The notes under the pieces were generated by a model. It had not been told where the DNA came from. It was given only the letters and a program-made list of their open reading frames with translations, and searched no databases. 64,000 bases of DNA from Tubiluchus corallicola (lineage: Eukaryota > Priapulida > Priapulimorpha > Priapulimorphida > Tubiluchidae), in contig JAQGDQ010000049.1 in NCBI GenBank assembly GCA_030141605.1, positions 248,001 to 312,000 of the forward strand, written 5' to 3'. Below, piece after piece: positions 52,453 to 64,000 of this stretch (position 1 is its first letter; every line of letters begins with the position of its first letter). The position numbers were made by a program, and so were the translations under genes.

Positions 52453-52587
52453 CAACATACTACAGTAAGTCGGAAAGGCATGTCTACATAGACGAATGTG
52501 GTTAATACAGAAAGAAGCAACAGAAAATGTGAAACAACCTGACATGCAAGCAAAATATTCAATACTCTCACTAATTATTGATTCGCC

Positions 52588-55500
52588 TTACCTATTTGTT
52601 AGATCTTTTGATATCTTCTCTAGAGTTTTATTCTTTGTCTCAGGGACAAAAACAAAAATGAAGGCAACTGATACGAGACAAATGATTCCATAGCCAATGA
52701 ACGTCCACGAAACTCCTACGGCATCTGTAGACATGAAAAAAATTATTGGTTTATGCATTTAAAGCTAGCAACATGTAAAAACATGGAGACGAGGAACTAA
52801 TACACTAACTAAAGATATTAGTGTTCATTAAAAAGGGACAACACCTGATAAAGGATTTCGTTCTGTATATTTTGTCCAAAAGTCGTAAATATTTTTTCTA
52901 GAGCAATACAACACTCACTCATAACATCTAAAAAAGTCATTGATACAATGAGATTTGTTCCCCAGTTGAGTATGGTTGCCATGGCAATTGCACGTCCTCT
53001 GATTCCCACGGGAAATATCTCACTAAGCACAAGCCACGTTACTAAAACAAGAAAATAACAATAGCATATTAACCTTGGAACACATTTTATATTACAATCA
53101 AAGTTCAGTGACAAAAACCTAAATCTCAATGATGTCTTATAGATAAGGACATAACAACTTTTGTAAACTACTAGAAAACAATCGTCATTGTAGCAGAAAT
53201 TACATCACATTATTTACATCACATTTCGTTATTTATGTTACACAGTCTATACAGGATCAGCACCTGATTAATATATTCATTAAAAACTTGAGCTTTACAT
53301 AGGAACACTAATTTTACAATTTCGACAGATTTTCATTGAGGGTTACCTTCAGAAATTCATGCAAAATGTGCAAAAGGAAATAAATGACACATCTTTATAA
53401 GCACATTGTACCGTAAATGTTTTTAGGGATGATAAAATCTGCTCACACAGGTTTGCTTACATTTAAAATGTCAGAAAAGTTTAATCTTCTCCAAAAGAAA
53501 GTGCCATTCTTTAAAAAATGAACTAAAAATTGATTTATATAGCATCAATTCTTTGTAAAACAGTTGTTGGTATACTGCCTATAGCTGTGACATATTCCAC
53601 GAAATGATATTAACCACATTAGTATTTACTTCTTTAATTCAGTGATGAAATCAAATACATCAGCTAGCATAGGTAATAATAAATAATACATAAAAGTATG
53701 GATTCTTTGTAAATGTAACATGACATCGCATATACTTGGCTTTACTTATAAAGCATTAGCATCTGTGCTTAATCATGTCTTGACAGTTTAATGTATATGT
53801 AAATGCCTTTTTGAGAGCTCTTGCTTTTTCCTGTTATTTGTTTGCTTAAAATTATGCGTGTTTTGCAAATATATTTTATTATTTGCTGCTTTTCATCCCC
53901 TAACTGTGTGCTGTGATTAATTACGAAACCACTGCATATCAGCATTGCATTTAGGTATAAAACTCCTGATATGGAATGGACTCGTCAATTCAGCAAGCAG
54001 ATGGACAGGTGTGTTTACCACCGAAGCACCTGTTCCGCAGTTCAACTAGTATGGAAGACCCAAGATAAGTTACAGGCAAGTCTTTTAACATTAATTCATC
54101 TGTTTTGACGTTCACTTTTCTACAAAACACTAGCTGAAGCACAGTTTCTACATGACGGCACAATTTCCAGTATTGAACTAGGACCTCTTGGCTTCCGGAA
54201 TATGTGGACTCAAACAGACCTGCTACCACTCCCTGGTCAAATGGAATCCACTGGCATTATTGCATGTTCCTTTTTATGTGTACATTCTACTTCTCTACTA
54301 ATACACGTTGTGCCATTTGTGTATGTAATAAATAATAAAAATTAATAAAAAAATAAACAGACATGTTTACCTGGCCCAAATCCTATGGCGTAGGCAGAGA
54401 CAAATACCATTAAAGCTGCCAAAGCGATGTACCTACTCACATCAACTGTCCATGACAATGCACTATTTCCACTAGCGGTCAACAATGAGCTCTCATTCGA
54501 TACATCGTGAAGCAAATCATTGACTAACTCTGTATCAAAAACTGGTGTAGTTCTCTCACTATTTGCATTAATTGTTGCTAAAGTTGTTGTATTAACAACA
54601 TGGCTGCCTGAGTAATTTTTCACAAACATGTCCTCACAGGTTTTAGGTGATGAGATGCCAGACATCGTTGCCATAGTGACACCAAGTATCGTTATGCTCA
54701 GCATCATCAAAATAGCACCTAGGAGTAGAAATTTCCTCCTACCTGCTCGATCAACACACAGTAATGATATTATAGTTGATATGACCTATAACACAACAAA
54801 AATTCAGAAAGGCAATAATAAATATTAAGGGAAAATAACAAATAATTCAAGGTTCTGTTATCTTTTTACTGTTAACCTCTACAAACTTTCTACAGTTCAA
54901 TAACAATCTGATTTTATGCTATCTAAGTTTGACATCTTTGCTTGCGTATTATTCTGCATACTACTTAGTTCACTGTCATAATAAGCTCTCAACTACATGC
55001 ATCATGCTTAAAAGGTCAAATTGGCTTTCAGCTGTGGTTTGCCACCTTTAATACAATCCTTTGCAACCCTTTCTCACTATTGCACTACTATGCTGCCCAC
55101 TCAAATACCAGCTGGTGTAGAAAAATGTGCCAAAGTTTAGACTTCTATAAATATTAGAAGGAAGTATGTTACAAAGTTGAAGTTTCACAGCTTGGTTTAT
55201 AACTTTAGTAATTTTTAAGTTTTGACCGAAATAGTTTTGAAGGTTAAAGATTTAATACTGGAACAATGTCAGCTAATTAACAATTGAGAAACAGCCACTT
55301 TGGCAGAAAAACATACATAGCAGCAAAACAATAAATAAATCAACCAGTTTATATCATGGTCGTTACCACAGAAAACAAAACGCTAATAAAGGTTCGTTAA
55401 CAAGAAAGAAATGGGACTTAATCCTCTGGGCTATGGTATTAAAAGCGACCGACAGTCACATACAGCTGTTTGATGCAGAGGAATTAAAAGTAAAAAACTG

Positions 55501-58500
55501 CAGATCTGGGACCCCCAATAAACCGCGAGAAGTTGTACCAGTTGTTGGAAAAACCGCTTTTTTCTGGTATTCACTTTTTTGGCTTGATGATTTGAAGCTT
55601 TTGTATCTTTCAGAAAATCTAATGGAATTTTTGGTGTTTATGCATAAATGTATGCAACATTAGTGTGCTAATTTTTAAGTGAGTCTGCTATTTTCTTTTT
55701 ATAATATCGTAATCAAAATTTTTGCACACTTCTTTTCACTACCAGGTATATTTCTATGTGAGTTTTTGTCTCTTTCTGAACAATGTTATTTCTTTTGCTA
55801 GGCCTGTTAGTAGCTTGTTTCCCTTTTTCCTTCAGCATTTTTCTACTTCAGGAAAAATCTACAGATACTATATTAGCAACGCTACTCAAATCGAATTTTT
55901 CAGTTTTTTGTAGCCTTGGTCAAAATGATTTCACACTGATTCCAGAAGACAAGCTTCATGTCATACGATTCGGTGTCCAGATGTAAACATTAAGCAATCC
56001 TTCAGAATCAAGGTTAGTTCAGCAAAAAAGGAATTGAAAAGAAACTTCATTGTCGCTAGAACAAATCAATGCTATCCACAGAGCAGGCAAAAAATGCATG
56101 TATGAACTTACCTTTACCGTTCCCAGTCCCACAGTATGGAGAGTTGCAACGTCATTACCAGCAAACCCTATTGATTGGAAAATTGTTGGCGCGTAATACA
56201 ATACATTTGGCTGACCCGTAATCTAAAGAAAAATATAGTTATTTAACCCAGTCACCGCACATTTCAGTAAACTAATTTGTAACTAGTTGACAATGTTTCT
56301 CACGTGGTCAGAAACTGAAGATTCTACAAACAATAGTTACAGAATTGAGCCTTGAAAAAACGCCAGCCTTTTGTTTGAAAGATACGATTTTTATTTTATT
56401 GAATTCACATTGCTTGAATGCATAGGAGCTGCAGTTCAGAAAGAAATTGCAACTTGTAACATTTTAACCTGTGACCAATGGGTCAGAGGTCAACGAATCT
56501 CGGCGTGACTTATAACATTCAATTTGTCTCATTGAGACATTTCACTTGATACACAACAAGCTAGTTAACACTTGCAGGCATTTGTATCTTCAACCCCTAT
56601 TTGGCCCCCTAGTGGGGTCGCAGGTGAACTAGGGACACAAAAATATAGTTATAGCAAAATCTTAATTAAGAAAGACGTTTGATCATTAAGCAACATTATC
56701 ATCTATAGGTTACAATACAAAAAACCAATAGGAAATCGTCATTAGTGAACCGAAACTCACTTGCTGAAAGAACACCAGACCAGCTCCGATAATCATTCTT
56801 CCCCTCATGTTGTCCAAAGACTTGAACAAGTCACAAACAGTGTGATCCTAAAAAAATTCATATGTACTACATACTCTTCTAGCATTATAAAAATCAGATC
56901 TACTGTGTCAAGATTTACTGCTATAATTTCAATGTATCATAAGGAGATCTGTATTCAGAACACATTTAAAATTAAAATGTGTAAGTTCGTAAACCAGTCA
57001 AAACTGACGTATCTTTCCGTTTATTATTCAATTGACTGCCCAGTGCTGTGAAACTTCCACAGTTACCATAAATAACATGAAATTCTGCTAAGCCACTATT
57101 TTACAAGGGATGCAACCAGATCCAGTTTTGTGCATGATCCTACATGTGCCGGATCCGAATCTGATTCCATATCTACAAGTTAATGTAAACGATATTTCAT
57201 TTGTTTAGCCTTTTGTTTATGTGGTGGTATCGTCTATCTGTTTTCAGGGTCACTGAGTAATTTTAAGTTTAAACACTGCAAACCTCGACGTACTGTAGTT
57301 TCGAACACTTGATCCGCCTCTTGGTTTGAAGTAAAAAACCGCCAAACTACGCTTTTACTGGAAGTAGATGGCTCCAAATTTTAACCAGACAATTTTGCAG
57401 CAATGGCGCTTTACTGGCACACTTCTTGCTGCACGGAACCACAACACAAACATTACCGGTACGTACTGCTTGCGCTACAAGCATGGAGACAAAAACAAAG
57501 CAATACTTTCGTAAATTTCTAAAGATTTTAATAGCAATCCTTCAATTTCTTTAAAAAAATTAAGACTATTCAGGTAATTGAACTGTTTTGAAAATTTCTT
57601 CTTACCCGCTCTAATTTGTACTCGTTAGTTATATGCATAGAAAAATACAAATATAAACACTGCAAGATCCGACGAACATTTTTGGCCGGATCCATTAAAG
57701 CGATCGGATTTCGCGATTTGGAACCGGATACGGTTCATCCCTAATTTTTACTCACAATTTTCATCCTTTCACATATTACTGTTTTTCGTAACAAATACTT
57801 ACATGTTCTGTCGATACGGACAATCTAATGTTTGTCAGTTCCTGGTCAATGTCAGTACGACTACGAAGTCGTTCCAGAACTTGACGTGCATCTGGTTCAT
57901 TCTTCTTTATCATCAAGTATCTTGGACTTCGAGGTAAAAAGAACATGCCAACTCCTTGACATATAGCAGGTAGAGCCGACAATGCAAACATGTATCTCCT
58001 GAAAAACAGTGCAGCTAACGAACTTAGTGTTTAGATGTTTGTACCAAAATTTGTAATTTAACAACAATAAAAGAATTTTAATATGTTTTCAAGTAATGGA
58101 CTGGCCACCTCCAAGGTCTCATCAATGTTTGTAGGAACGTTTGTGTATAAACTAGTATTAGTATACTTGCTATATCCTTTAGAACTTCTTTTAGAAGAAA
58201 TTTGGTTTCAAAATTATGGATTATGGATGTATTCTGGATTTGCATAAACAAACAGACTTATTTTGCTACACTGTACCTTAGATTCTTTTAAAATAAAGCA
58301 CTTGCAAAAAACTAATGAACACATAAAGCTTTTGTTAGTATTTGCATAATGGATGCCAAACCTGCTAGTTACACTTGCAAAAACTAATAAACAAAAAGTT
58401 TTTGTTAGTATTTGCATAAAAGATGCCAAACCTACTGGATACATTTGCAAGGACTAACAAAACAAACAAAGCTTCTATTAGTATAAGGATAATGAATGCC

Positions 58501-61500
58501 AAACCTATTAAAAACACATAAAGCAGCCAAATTGTTCATTTATTTTGTGCTCAATATGTGCTTAGCTAGCTACACAATGGTTATAATATGGTGTGCACAT
58601 TTAGTAATACAAAACCAAAATTCAATTTATTAACTAATAATGACAATGCTAATGCCCATATATGCTGTCATGCTCAGGCAACAGCTGCATTTAGTTACTC
58701 CATAAATAGTTCATTTATGCAGCAGCTAATAAGTGCAAAGCAAAGCTTCGTTGTTAATAATTACTACATACCAGCCATTATCCATGCGAATGAACAGGAA
58801 GTTGACTAAATATGCGAGCAGCAAACCAATCGTAATGCCAAGCTCATTCAGTGATACTAACAACCCACGTCGTTTCTGCAACATTTAACATGAGTTACAA
58901 TCATGCAAGAAAAAATTAAAGCAATGATATAATTAAGTTGATGAGCTTTCTTCTTTTTTTGCTGCTGATATTGTTTTTCTTATACCTAATTTGTTGTTTT
59001 TTCTAGTAATTTTGCAGCGCATAGTTTTTATTTTATTAATTTAAGAAGGATAGCTGATTTGATGCCTGATGGTCTTTTGTACCCTTTCTCTTGCACTCAT
59101 TTAATCGCTTCTTGATATACATTTTCCTCTTTTCATTTTCATTTAAATTTTACACATTTAATCAGCTGTGTATTTTATGTATATGTGGGTTAGAAGAGAC
59201 CAATACACATGTCAATGTCAGTGTCATGAAAAAATAAACTGCTTCCTCAGTTTTCTTTCATCACGGAGCTTAAAGACAAAACAGGGTTGGAAAGAGCCAT
59301 TTTGCATTTCAATTTTTTTTAAAGAACGACATAGTATTCACATTTTTTTAATGTTTTTTAAATATGATGCAGCTGTCTATTTGATTACAGCTTCTAATCT
59401 TGGACTGAAGTAATTAAATTCAGCATATTAATTAGACAAACTGTAAAAGTGAATTTGAAATTCAATGAGAGACTCCAGCTAACGAATGTCTAACAACAGC
59501 ATTGCATGTCAGCATTGGGCAAAAAGCCTTTTCACAGTTCCAGTGATTGATGATAATCACGAGAATGTCAAAGGTTAAGTGTACCATACAGCGCATTTGT
59601 GTACACGTGACAATGCCTTGCAGGCCATGCTATTGTAATAGCAATTAAGAAAGGGGATGAATGCTAGCCATAGAACCTTACTTAGTTCATTTTTTCTTGT
59701 TCCCAAGCAAGATCATGCACAGACTAACGCATAATTAAGTAAAGTACACATAAAACAACTGAAATTATTGAACTGGGCTTTGTTTCACACACATGTCACG
59801 TGATGGTTGTAGCTAAGACGCATTGATGTGGTACACTTAAATTGTGACGTACAGCAACTGCACAGGCACACAACAAAACTGTGAAAAGGCTTACTGGCAG
59901 CAAATAGCAAGTCTGATTAATGTAAATGTAAAATACATTTAATCTATTAAAAACAAACATTGAGTAAGGCAAACAGGTTACATACGCTAAGCGAAGATTG
60001 AAAATGCGCAAACATAAAAAATAAACCAGATTGTGGCCTTCATTATAACGTTTCCTTTACGTGGATTAACACATATCATGCATACTGGATATCTAAAGTT
60101 TATTTATTTAATTTATATTATTAGCTATAAACAACTAAAAATCATTAGTTTACAAAAGTTAAATAAAGTAAAAGCTTATTGGTATACAAAAAATTAAAAG
60201 TTCACAATAGAATACATATAATTTGAAAACAACCAAGATTTTAACCCTGATAATAATTAGGCCTGTAATGGTACATCGCTGAATTAAAGCATAGTGATAT
60301 CTTTCATTATGATATGCTTATCGCCAAAAGACAGTCGTATTGTGATAATCTGAGTCAGTGATGTTCAGCAAATTAGCTGTAATTCTAACTGCAGCTGTAC
60401 TGTAGATATGTCTCAATCAGTGCAGTGAGCAGTAGCTGACTTGACATAGGCACTGCTAGTAGCCAGAGTGGTTGAAAATGCAAGGTGTTTAACCTATAGT
60501 AGGCTAGTAATGTTGTTTGCATACAAACTTGTGAAATCGCAAACGTGAACCAGAAAATGCACCAGCAACTTTTAAACTTGAAATATTGAAATGTTTTGCT
60601 TTTCTCACGGTATATGATGCAAACAATAGCCTACACATTACACAAGTCATAAATAAAAATGAAACAGTTTGTCGAGTTATTTTAGCATTTAGCAATCCTA
60701 AAACTGTTGACTGATAATGTTAGCATTTATTATAAACAGCTTCATCTAGTTTCTTATAAAGCCTATAAATATTAACTCAGGTGTATCGTGATACGTATCG
60801 TACCATGAGGACCGATAGTATCGTGATATGTATCGTATCGTGACCTAGGTGTATCGTTACAGCCCTAAAGATAATAACTTTCTAATATAGCATAGGAATT
60901 GTTAATAACACATCGGAGAATGCACTTACCGCTGGTGCTATCTCAGATATGTAAATGCATTCAGCAATTGCAGACAATGACACGGCAAATCCAACAAGCA
61001 CTCTTCCAAAAAGCTGAAACATAACAACAGCTCATAATTATTATAAAACAAGCACTTCCCAAGTAGGATTTGTTTAAATAGTTAATCAAAAATTTAATTC
61101 AATTTCAATTCTTTCAATTCAATTCATTCCGCAAAATAAACATACATTCATAAGCAATGTAATGCCCTTCATAGACTCAATGATTATATATATTATTTCA
61201 GAAGTTTTCACCCTAGCGCGGGCATCATCAGCTGAAAATTACAGATAAAATGTTAAAACAGTATGTACCAGAACATACAGTACCAGTATGTGACAAAACT
61301 TTATAATCATCGAGACTATAAAGGCCTGTATGTTTTTTATGTCAACGATGACAAGTCTAAAGAGAGCTCTCTCATATTTTAAACATACATTCACTTTATA
61401 CTTCACAATGCTCATGATAACCCAATGTTGCATAAAATATTATTACTATTGACATAATAAGTTACACATGTATGGCACTGGAGACCTAAGAATGAGCTTA

Positions 61501-63480
61501 AGTTATGCCACCAGTGCTAGGAGTGAATATTTGTTATATATTAATGGTAGTTATAAAAAGAGTTACAATAGTTGTTAGTAAGATTTGAAATAATTGCATT
61601 AAGTATGGTACAAAGGATTCAAAAGATGTTTTACCTTTTTACTAAGCATTTACTAAGCAGTTGTGGAAAACACTAAAACATGGCATTTGTTCTATATCTC
61701 AGTGAACTATGACTAAAAATGTCAAACTAAATTCTAACTGTAGTGATATGGGATATTTCCTGCTCTTTCCATGTATAACAAGGCCTTCATCTAATTGACC
61801 TTTCAGTCAACTTTTTGTTAATAATGAATCACGAAAGAAATCATAACAAAGAGTCTCACCAGTAAAGCATAAGAATGTGAAAATCCCAAAGTTATTGCAC
61901 CCAACACAAATATCACAGCATTCACGATAATGGCAAACCGACGACCATACTGATCGACAAGGAAGCCTGCAAATATTCAATAAATTAGTCAATCTATCAA
62001 ACAAACACTCACGATACAGATGTTTTTGTGCGCGTATCTCACAACAGGGAACCAACCAATGTAAAAATTATACTAAAACATGTCACAAATTTCCTATTAC
62101 AAACTGGTTAAAAACCTGACACTTCACTGTAATTTCTGTACATTTTAGCACAGTGGAAACTGTAAACCAGCTTTCAATGGCAGGGATGGCTATTGTAGGA
62201 CTAGAACTTAGCTTATTATTGAGATTAATTCCCTAAGATAAGATACAGGCCTGTCAGAAAAGTCATAGTCACACATGAAAGTGAATAAATTTCTCCTTCA
62301 ATGATGTAAACAGCCAAAGCCATAATTTTGAATAATAGTGCCAAGAACAATGGTTGCCGATCCATTCACAGATTAGCCTCAGCCTTGCTTAATTCGAATG
62401 CAAATTCACACCGTGTCTACTTGGATACTTGAGACCTAGTGGGCCAAAACGTACAACGATACAATTAGGCAATACACCTGACAAAAATGCTCACTTGTAC
62501 AAAAAAGCTATATACAAAAAAACAAAGATAAAGTAAGATACAAAGCTCCCAGTCCGTGATTTAATGATCAGTACTCGTAGCCTCCTACCTCCACACAGAG
62601 ATCCAATCAAGGCTCCAATAAGCATGGAACTAACGACCATCTCTCGCTGAAAGCAGCTGAGATGAAACGTTTCCTGAAGTTGCAAGAGAGCACCCGACAC
62701 AATGCCTTTAAAATAAACAGAAACATTAGAAACAGTAACGCTCACTAATAAAACATCAAGCAGAGAGCTAGAAATATGGTGCTTCTGACAAATGACTGAC
62801 ATTCTTTTTCCTTCTTGCTACTTGTATCAACAAATGAGTGACTTCAATAACATATTTTTACAAAAACAGATCAGTATCTAGCTCTACAGTACACTGGGAT
62901 CACTTGACTGGTTCTGGGGGGACACATATTCTAATCTATTGTAGAGATACAAGATAACTTACTAAAGTTTACGCGTAACTGTTTTCTCTTACCGACATCA
63001 TAACCGAATAGAACTCCACCAAGAGCAGCCATCGTTGATGCCAAAAACACAAAGCCAGACATTGGACTTGGATTGATAGGAGTGGTTTCGTTGGCACCAT
63101 CCGTTTTAACTGCGCCAGCATCCATCTCCATTGAAACCATGTGCGGGCCATTGTTCTGTGAATTGTCTTGCTGGTGCTGGTGTCTTGGTGAAGTGAGCAG
63201 AATTTCTGGGCAAAGAAAATTCAAGACAAAGGATGAAAATATGGTAGTAGACATTAGGCCTACTTTCTGTTTTTTCTAAACTATTTTTAAAGATAAAAAT
63301 GTTTCCAACAGTTTATGCATATAATGACATTTATACAAAAAGCCAAGTATGATACATTGTGTCTTAAAGCGATTGATAATGTTACAAGTTTTAAAAGATG
63401 CAAATGTAATGCTTATCAAATTGCAGATTCCTAAAAAACTAAAAGAAATGGCTGTTACCTCGATCCTCATCACCAGACAT
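52588..63480 (-). CDS. SLC2A12: Facilitated sugar transporter, class III GLUT (GLUT12-like)
   Basis: Twelve minus-strand exons join in frame to 571 residues (human GLUT12 617): 63480-63459, 63205-62993, 62705-62589, 61966-61860, 61013-60930, 58875-58772, 57998-57803, 56847-56761, 56222-56112, 54785-54371, 53041-52919, 52724-52588. It is a 12-helix major-facilitator protein that moves hexoses across membranes. Markers in order: TM1 ending [38 protein letters not shown] (loop 2); [16 protein letters not shown] and [41 protein letters not shown]; a long loop between helices 9 and 10 with NYS, NTT and NES glycosylation sequons, as in class III GLUTs; [15 protein letters not shown]; and [10 protein letters not shown] near the end. 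QITGQPN and the MVVSS block fit GLUT12 (or GLUT10) rather than HMIT. Exon 1 encodes only seven residues. The stop codon lies inside an AG|GTAAGG donor-like sequence, so a further 3' exon is possible. Confidence 0.92.
53942..54045. repeat. Dispersed repeat family A, copy 2
   Basis: Second copy of the sequence described at 43770-43895, in the same orientation, within SLC2A12 intron 10. The flanking sequence to about 54240 may belong to the same element but has no match in the window. Confidence 0.6.
54786..56111 (-). other. SLC2A12 intron 9
   Basis: A 1.3-kb AT-rich intron. The plus-strand open frames in it (for example 55433-55663 and 55783-55986) show no recognisable domain and lack plausible splice partners. 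Confidence 0.6.
56275..56500. repeat. Dispersed repeat family C, inverted relative to 16840-17070
   Basis: AACTAGTTGACAATG, GTCAGAAACTGAA, CAAACAATAGTTA, CTTGAAAAAACGCCAGCCTTTT and TTTTAACCTGTGACC appear in this order and correspond to the reverse complement of 17070-16840. Lies in SLC2A12 intron 8. Confidence 0.65.
57105..57743. mobile_element. Non-autonomous hAT-like element, 639 bp
   Basis: Left end AAGGGATGCAACCAGATCC and right end in reverse TAGGGATGAACCGTATCC are inverted repeats. Flanks TATTTTAC (57097-57104) and ATTTTTAC (57744-57751) are a near-identical 8-bp duplication. Its right end is only 59 bases from SLC2A12 exon 7 (intron 7). Confidence 0.65.
58300..58520. repeat. Three-copy minisatellite, about 70-bp unit
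   Basis: Units start at about 58303, 58374 and 58443 with (C/T)TTGCAARRAC and share TTAGTATTTGCATAA and GATGCCAAACCT. Located in SLC2A12 intron 6. Confidence 0.85.
59515..59905. mobile_element. Possible TIR element, family D
   Basis: AAAAAGCCTTTTCACAGTT at about 59521-59539 is matched in reverse by AACTGTGAAAAGGCTTAC at 59877-59894. One end of the same family recurs alone at 37728-37795. Borders and target duplication are not resolved. Confidence 0.45.
60257..60869. mobile_element. Non-autonomous hAT element, 613 bp, perfect 8-bp TSD
   Basis: Left end TTAGGCCTGTAATGGTACA and right end in reverse TTTAGGGCTGTAACGATACA are inverted repeats, flanked on both sides by GATAATAA (60249-60256 and 60870-60877), a perfect 8-bp target duplication. 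Near the right end GTATCGTGATAYGTATCGTA words are repeated. No transposase frame. Lies in SLC2A12 intron 5. Confidence 0.85.
61085..61395 (-). repeat. Retroelement 3' end and dispersed repeat family B, copy 2
   Basis: 61085-61145 contains a TTCAA-rich tail next to an AATAAA-like signal (minus strand), similar to 23175-23215. 61195-61395 is the second copy of the family at 18035-18340. Lies in SLC2A12 intron 4. Confidence 0.5.
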
Positions 63481-64000
63481 TCCTATGACTGTTAGTGTAA
63501 TCTTGTAATACAACTAGTCAGGAAACACATTATCCTAGTGTCCGCTGTGACGCAAAAACAAGGCGCTGTCGATCTCTGTCTCCAACTAAAGGAAAATCAA
63601 ATTTGTAAACAAGTAAATATTTTTTAAAACTGTATTGCTGATCATTTCAGTACTAGAAATAATACTCACACCAGAGATCTGTCTTGCAACACAAGCTATG
63701 GTCTTGGTCAAGTTTGGTCAGGGTTGATGGGCCTTGCCTAGTCTTGCGTATACTCATCTTTTTCTCAAAGCCTAGGTCTTGACATTTGCATGCCTTTAGG
63801 CAAAGTGATGCATTTTAAACTTTCAAATGAATAATTTACTTACCTAGTTATTAGTACCACATAGGTCTATAAGTTTACTATATGCTAACGGGTACCTGAT
63901 GGGTATAAGGAAAAGTGTAAACACTCGTATGTGGATTTCAAACAACTTGAAATTAAATAATCATGCAACTAGGATTGAAATGTCAGCAAACAAAGTAACA
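63481..64000. other. Upstream region of SLC2A12
   Basis: Presumed 5' UTR and promoter side of the transporter gene. CpG words cluster at about 63541-63575. No other gene is recognised up to the window edge. Confidence 0.4.

Overview
The window is nuclear DNA of an invertebrate metazoan. It is AT-rich, its protein-coding genes are split by GT-AG introns that often carry transposon debris, and it contains an intracellular-type Ig domain, a class III GLUT, a spliceosomal U1-C gene and an HBS1/SKI7 locus. I cannot name the species. Retroelement fragments are all broken; I see no intact autonomous transposon, no CRISPR array and no operon-like prokaryotic region.

Layout. 1-1260 (+): the last two coding exons of an Ig-superfamily (titin/twitchin-like) gene. 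2475-7382 (+): three tandem, two-exon genes for secreted PI-PLC X-domain proteins that share one intron position and phase. 8216-10117 (-): inosine triphosphatase ITPA in three exons. 10.4-14.1 kb (-): LINE debris (a PHD-finger ORF fragment and a frameshifted ORF1). 15405-16496 (-): an intronless GNAT acetyltransferase resembling NAT16. 19115-19597 (-): U1 snRNP protein C, coding region in one exon. 19.8-27.1 kb: transposon-rich spacer with a hAT MITE, LINE reverse-transcriptase remnants (one with a YADD motif) and two large GA tracts. 27298-46242 (+): HBS1L, 18 coding exons reconstructed in frame, including a 1,593-nt symmetric exon that looks like the SKI7-type exon. 46.2-52.5 kb: non-coding, with a 144-bp duplication and two TIR elements. 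52588-63480 (-): a GLUT12/SLC2A12-like sugar transporter in 12 exons.

How the genes relate. SNRPC acts in 5' splice-site recognition, HBS1L in ribosome rescue and (through the SKI7-like exon) probably cytoplasmic exosome recruitment, ITPA in nucleotide-pool cleansing, and SLC2A12 in sugar uptake. These are unrelated housekeeping or physiological roles; only the PI-PLC triplet forms a functional cluster.

The most interesting signals are the HBS1L SKI7-like cassette exon whose predicted donor is followed at once by a long (GTA)n tract, a degenerate tandem array in HBS1L intron 16 that copies the exon 16 splice donor itself, and a series of non-autonomous hAT elements recognisable by inverted ends and 8-bp target duplications. 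All calls are by eye from the sequence; splice sites are predicted from reading-frame and phase continuity, not from transcripts.
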